From NCBI RefSeq assembly GCF_000349725.1, contig NZ_KB714685.1, positions 17,085-53,928 of the forward strand: a stretch of DNA of 36,844 nt, read 5' to 3'. Under the pieces are notes generated by a model. It did no database searches and was not told the origin of the DNA. It saw only the letters and a list, made by a program, of their open reading frames with translations. Below are positions 36,473-36,844 of the stretch, piece by piece. This stretch comes from Ligilactobacillus pobuzihii E100301 = KCTC 13174. GTDB taxonomy: Bacteria > Bacillota > Bacilli > Lactobacillales > Lactobacillaceae. Position numbers and translations under genes: made by a program. How positions within the stretch are numbered: the first letter of the stretch is position 1; the number at the start of each line of letters is the position of its first letter.

Positions 36473-36844
36473 ATGAAAGTCAGAAAAGCAGTCATTCCAG
36501 CCGCTGGTTTGGGAACACGTTTCTTACCTGCTACTAAGGCATTGGCGAAAGAAATGTTATCGATTATCGATAAACCAACGATTCAATATATAGTTGAAGA
36601 AGCTAAGAAGTCGGGAATCGAGGATATTTTAATTGTGACGGGGAAGGGAAAACGGCCATTGAAGATCATTTTGATTCTGTGCCTGAACTGGAACAAAACT
36701 TAAAAGAAAAGGGCAAGAATGATTTATTGCAGTTAGTTGAACAAACAACTGATATTAATATTTACTTTATTCGTCAATCTCATCCACGTGGATTGGGCGA
36801 TGCTGTGCTAATGGCTAAAGATTTTGTGGGTAATGAACCATTTG
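36473..36844 (+). pseudogene. galU: GalU UTP-glucose-1-P uridylyltransferase, frameshifted and cut by window end
   Basis: GalU makes UDP-glucose. The start is typical: [21 protein letters not shown], then [11 protein letters not shown] and [11 protein letters not shown]. At about 36653-36657 the frame changes: frame 1 reads [10 protein letters not shown] and stops at 36703. The next frame continues [16 protein letters not shown] and YFIRQSHPRGLGDAVL to the window edge, the normal GalU sequence. One missing G in CGGGCC explains this. Because GalU is normally needed for UDP-glucose, a sequencing error or a second galU copy are both plausible. AAGGAG precedes the ATG. Confidence 0.85.

Overview
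The window looks like the chromosome of a low-GC lactic acid bacterium of the Lactobacillaceae. The signs are a heterodimeric LacLM beta-galactosidase with a LacS permease carrying an EIIA domain, a PTS/6-phospho-beta-glucosidase locus with CcpA-type cre sites, paired DUF1659/DUF2922 genes, a GH25 lysozyme with a bacterial SH3 domain, and a Wzx/Wzy-type exopolysaccharide (EPS) operon. I do not assign a species.

Layout. (1) 1-1209: a single rfbB-like dTDP-glucose dehydratase and a bidirectional terminator. (2) 1281-7111: a lactose operon lacL-lacM-lacS on the minus strand with a divergent AraC-type regulator. (3) 7112-8566: a decayed island holding two copies of a structured small-RNA locus, which flank a HigA-like antitoxin, a frameshifted HigB-like toxin and the tail of a tyrosine recombinase. 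(4) 8567-13275: a beta-glucoside locus on the minus strand: RpiR regulator, PTS EIIC, GH1 6-phospho-beta-glucosidase and a ROK kinase with a C-terminal frameshift. (5) 13617-21409: a ComK-like protein divergent from a ComX/SigH-like sigma factor, followed by two paralogous DUF1659-DUF2922 operons sharing a 35-bp upstream box, a GH25 lysozyme, two zinc-ribbon membrane proteins (the second TcaA-like) and a secreted GH3 N-acetylglucosaminidase.

(6) 21818-32295: an EPS operon, all on the plus strand: epimerase, priming sugar-phosphate transferase, GT2, Wzy, GT2, pyruvyltransferase, Wzx, Wzz-like modulator, BY-kinase and a third GT2. (7) 32310-33842: an internally deleted, nonsense-mutated IS66 remnant followed by a flush second copy of the IS66 3' end. 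(8) 33917-36844: UDP-glucose dehydrogenase (ugd), an LCP-family protein and the start of galU, which carries a frameshift before the window ends. The acid groups of the polymer would come from Ugd (UDP-glucuronate) and the pyruvyltransferase; LCP proteins typically attach such polymers to the wall.

Most interesting region: 13617-16577. Three TTGTCA direct repeats lie exactly 21 bp apart between the ComK-like and sigma-factor genes. Downstream, a 35-bp element with only four differences precedes two operons whose proteins have diverged to roughly 57% identity or less. Together these suggest a small sigma-factor circuit whose targets include the DUF1659/DUF2922 pairs.

Caution: single-base frameshifts in the ROK kinase, the HigB-like gene and galU could be real decay or assembly errors. 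Nothing was run; all calls come from reading the sequence.
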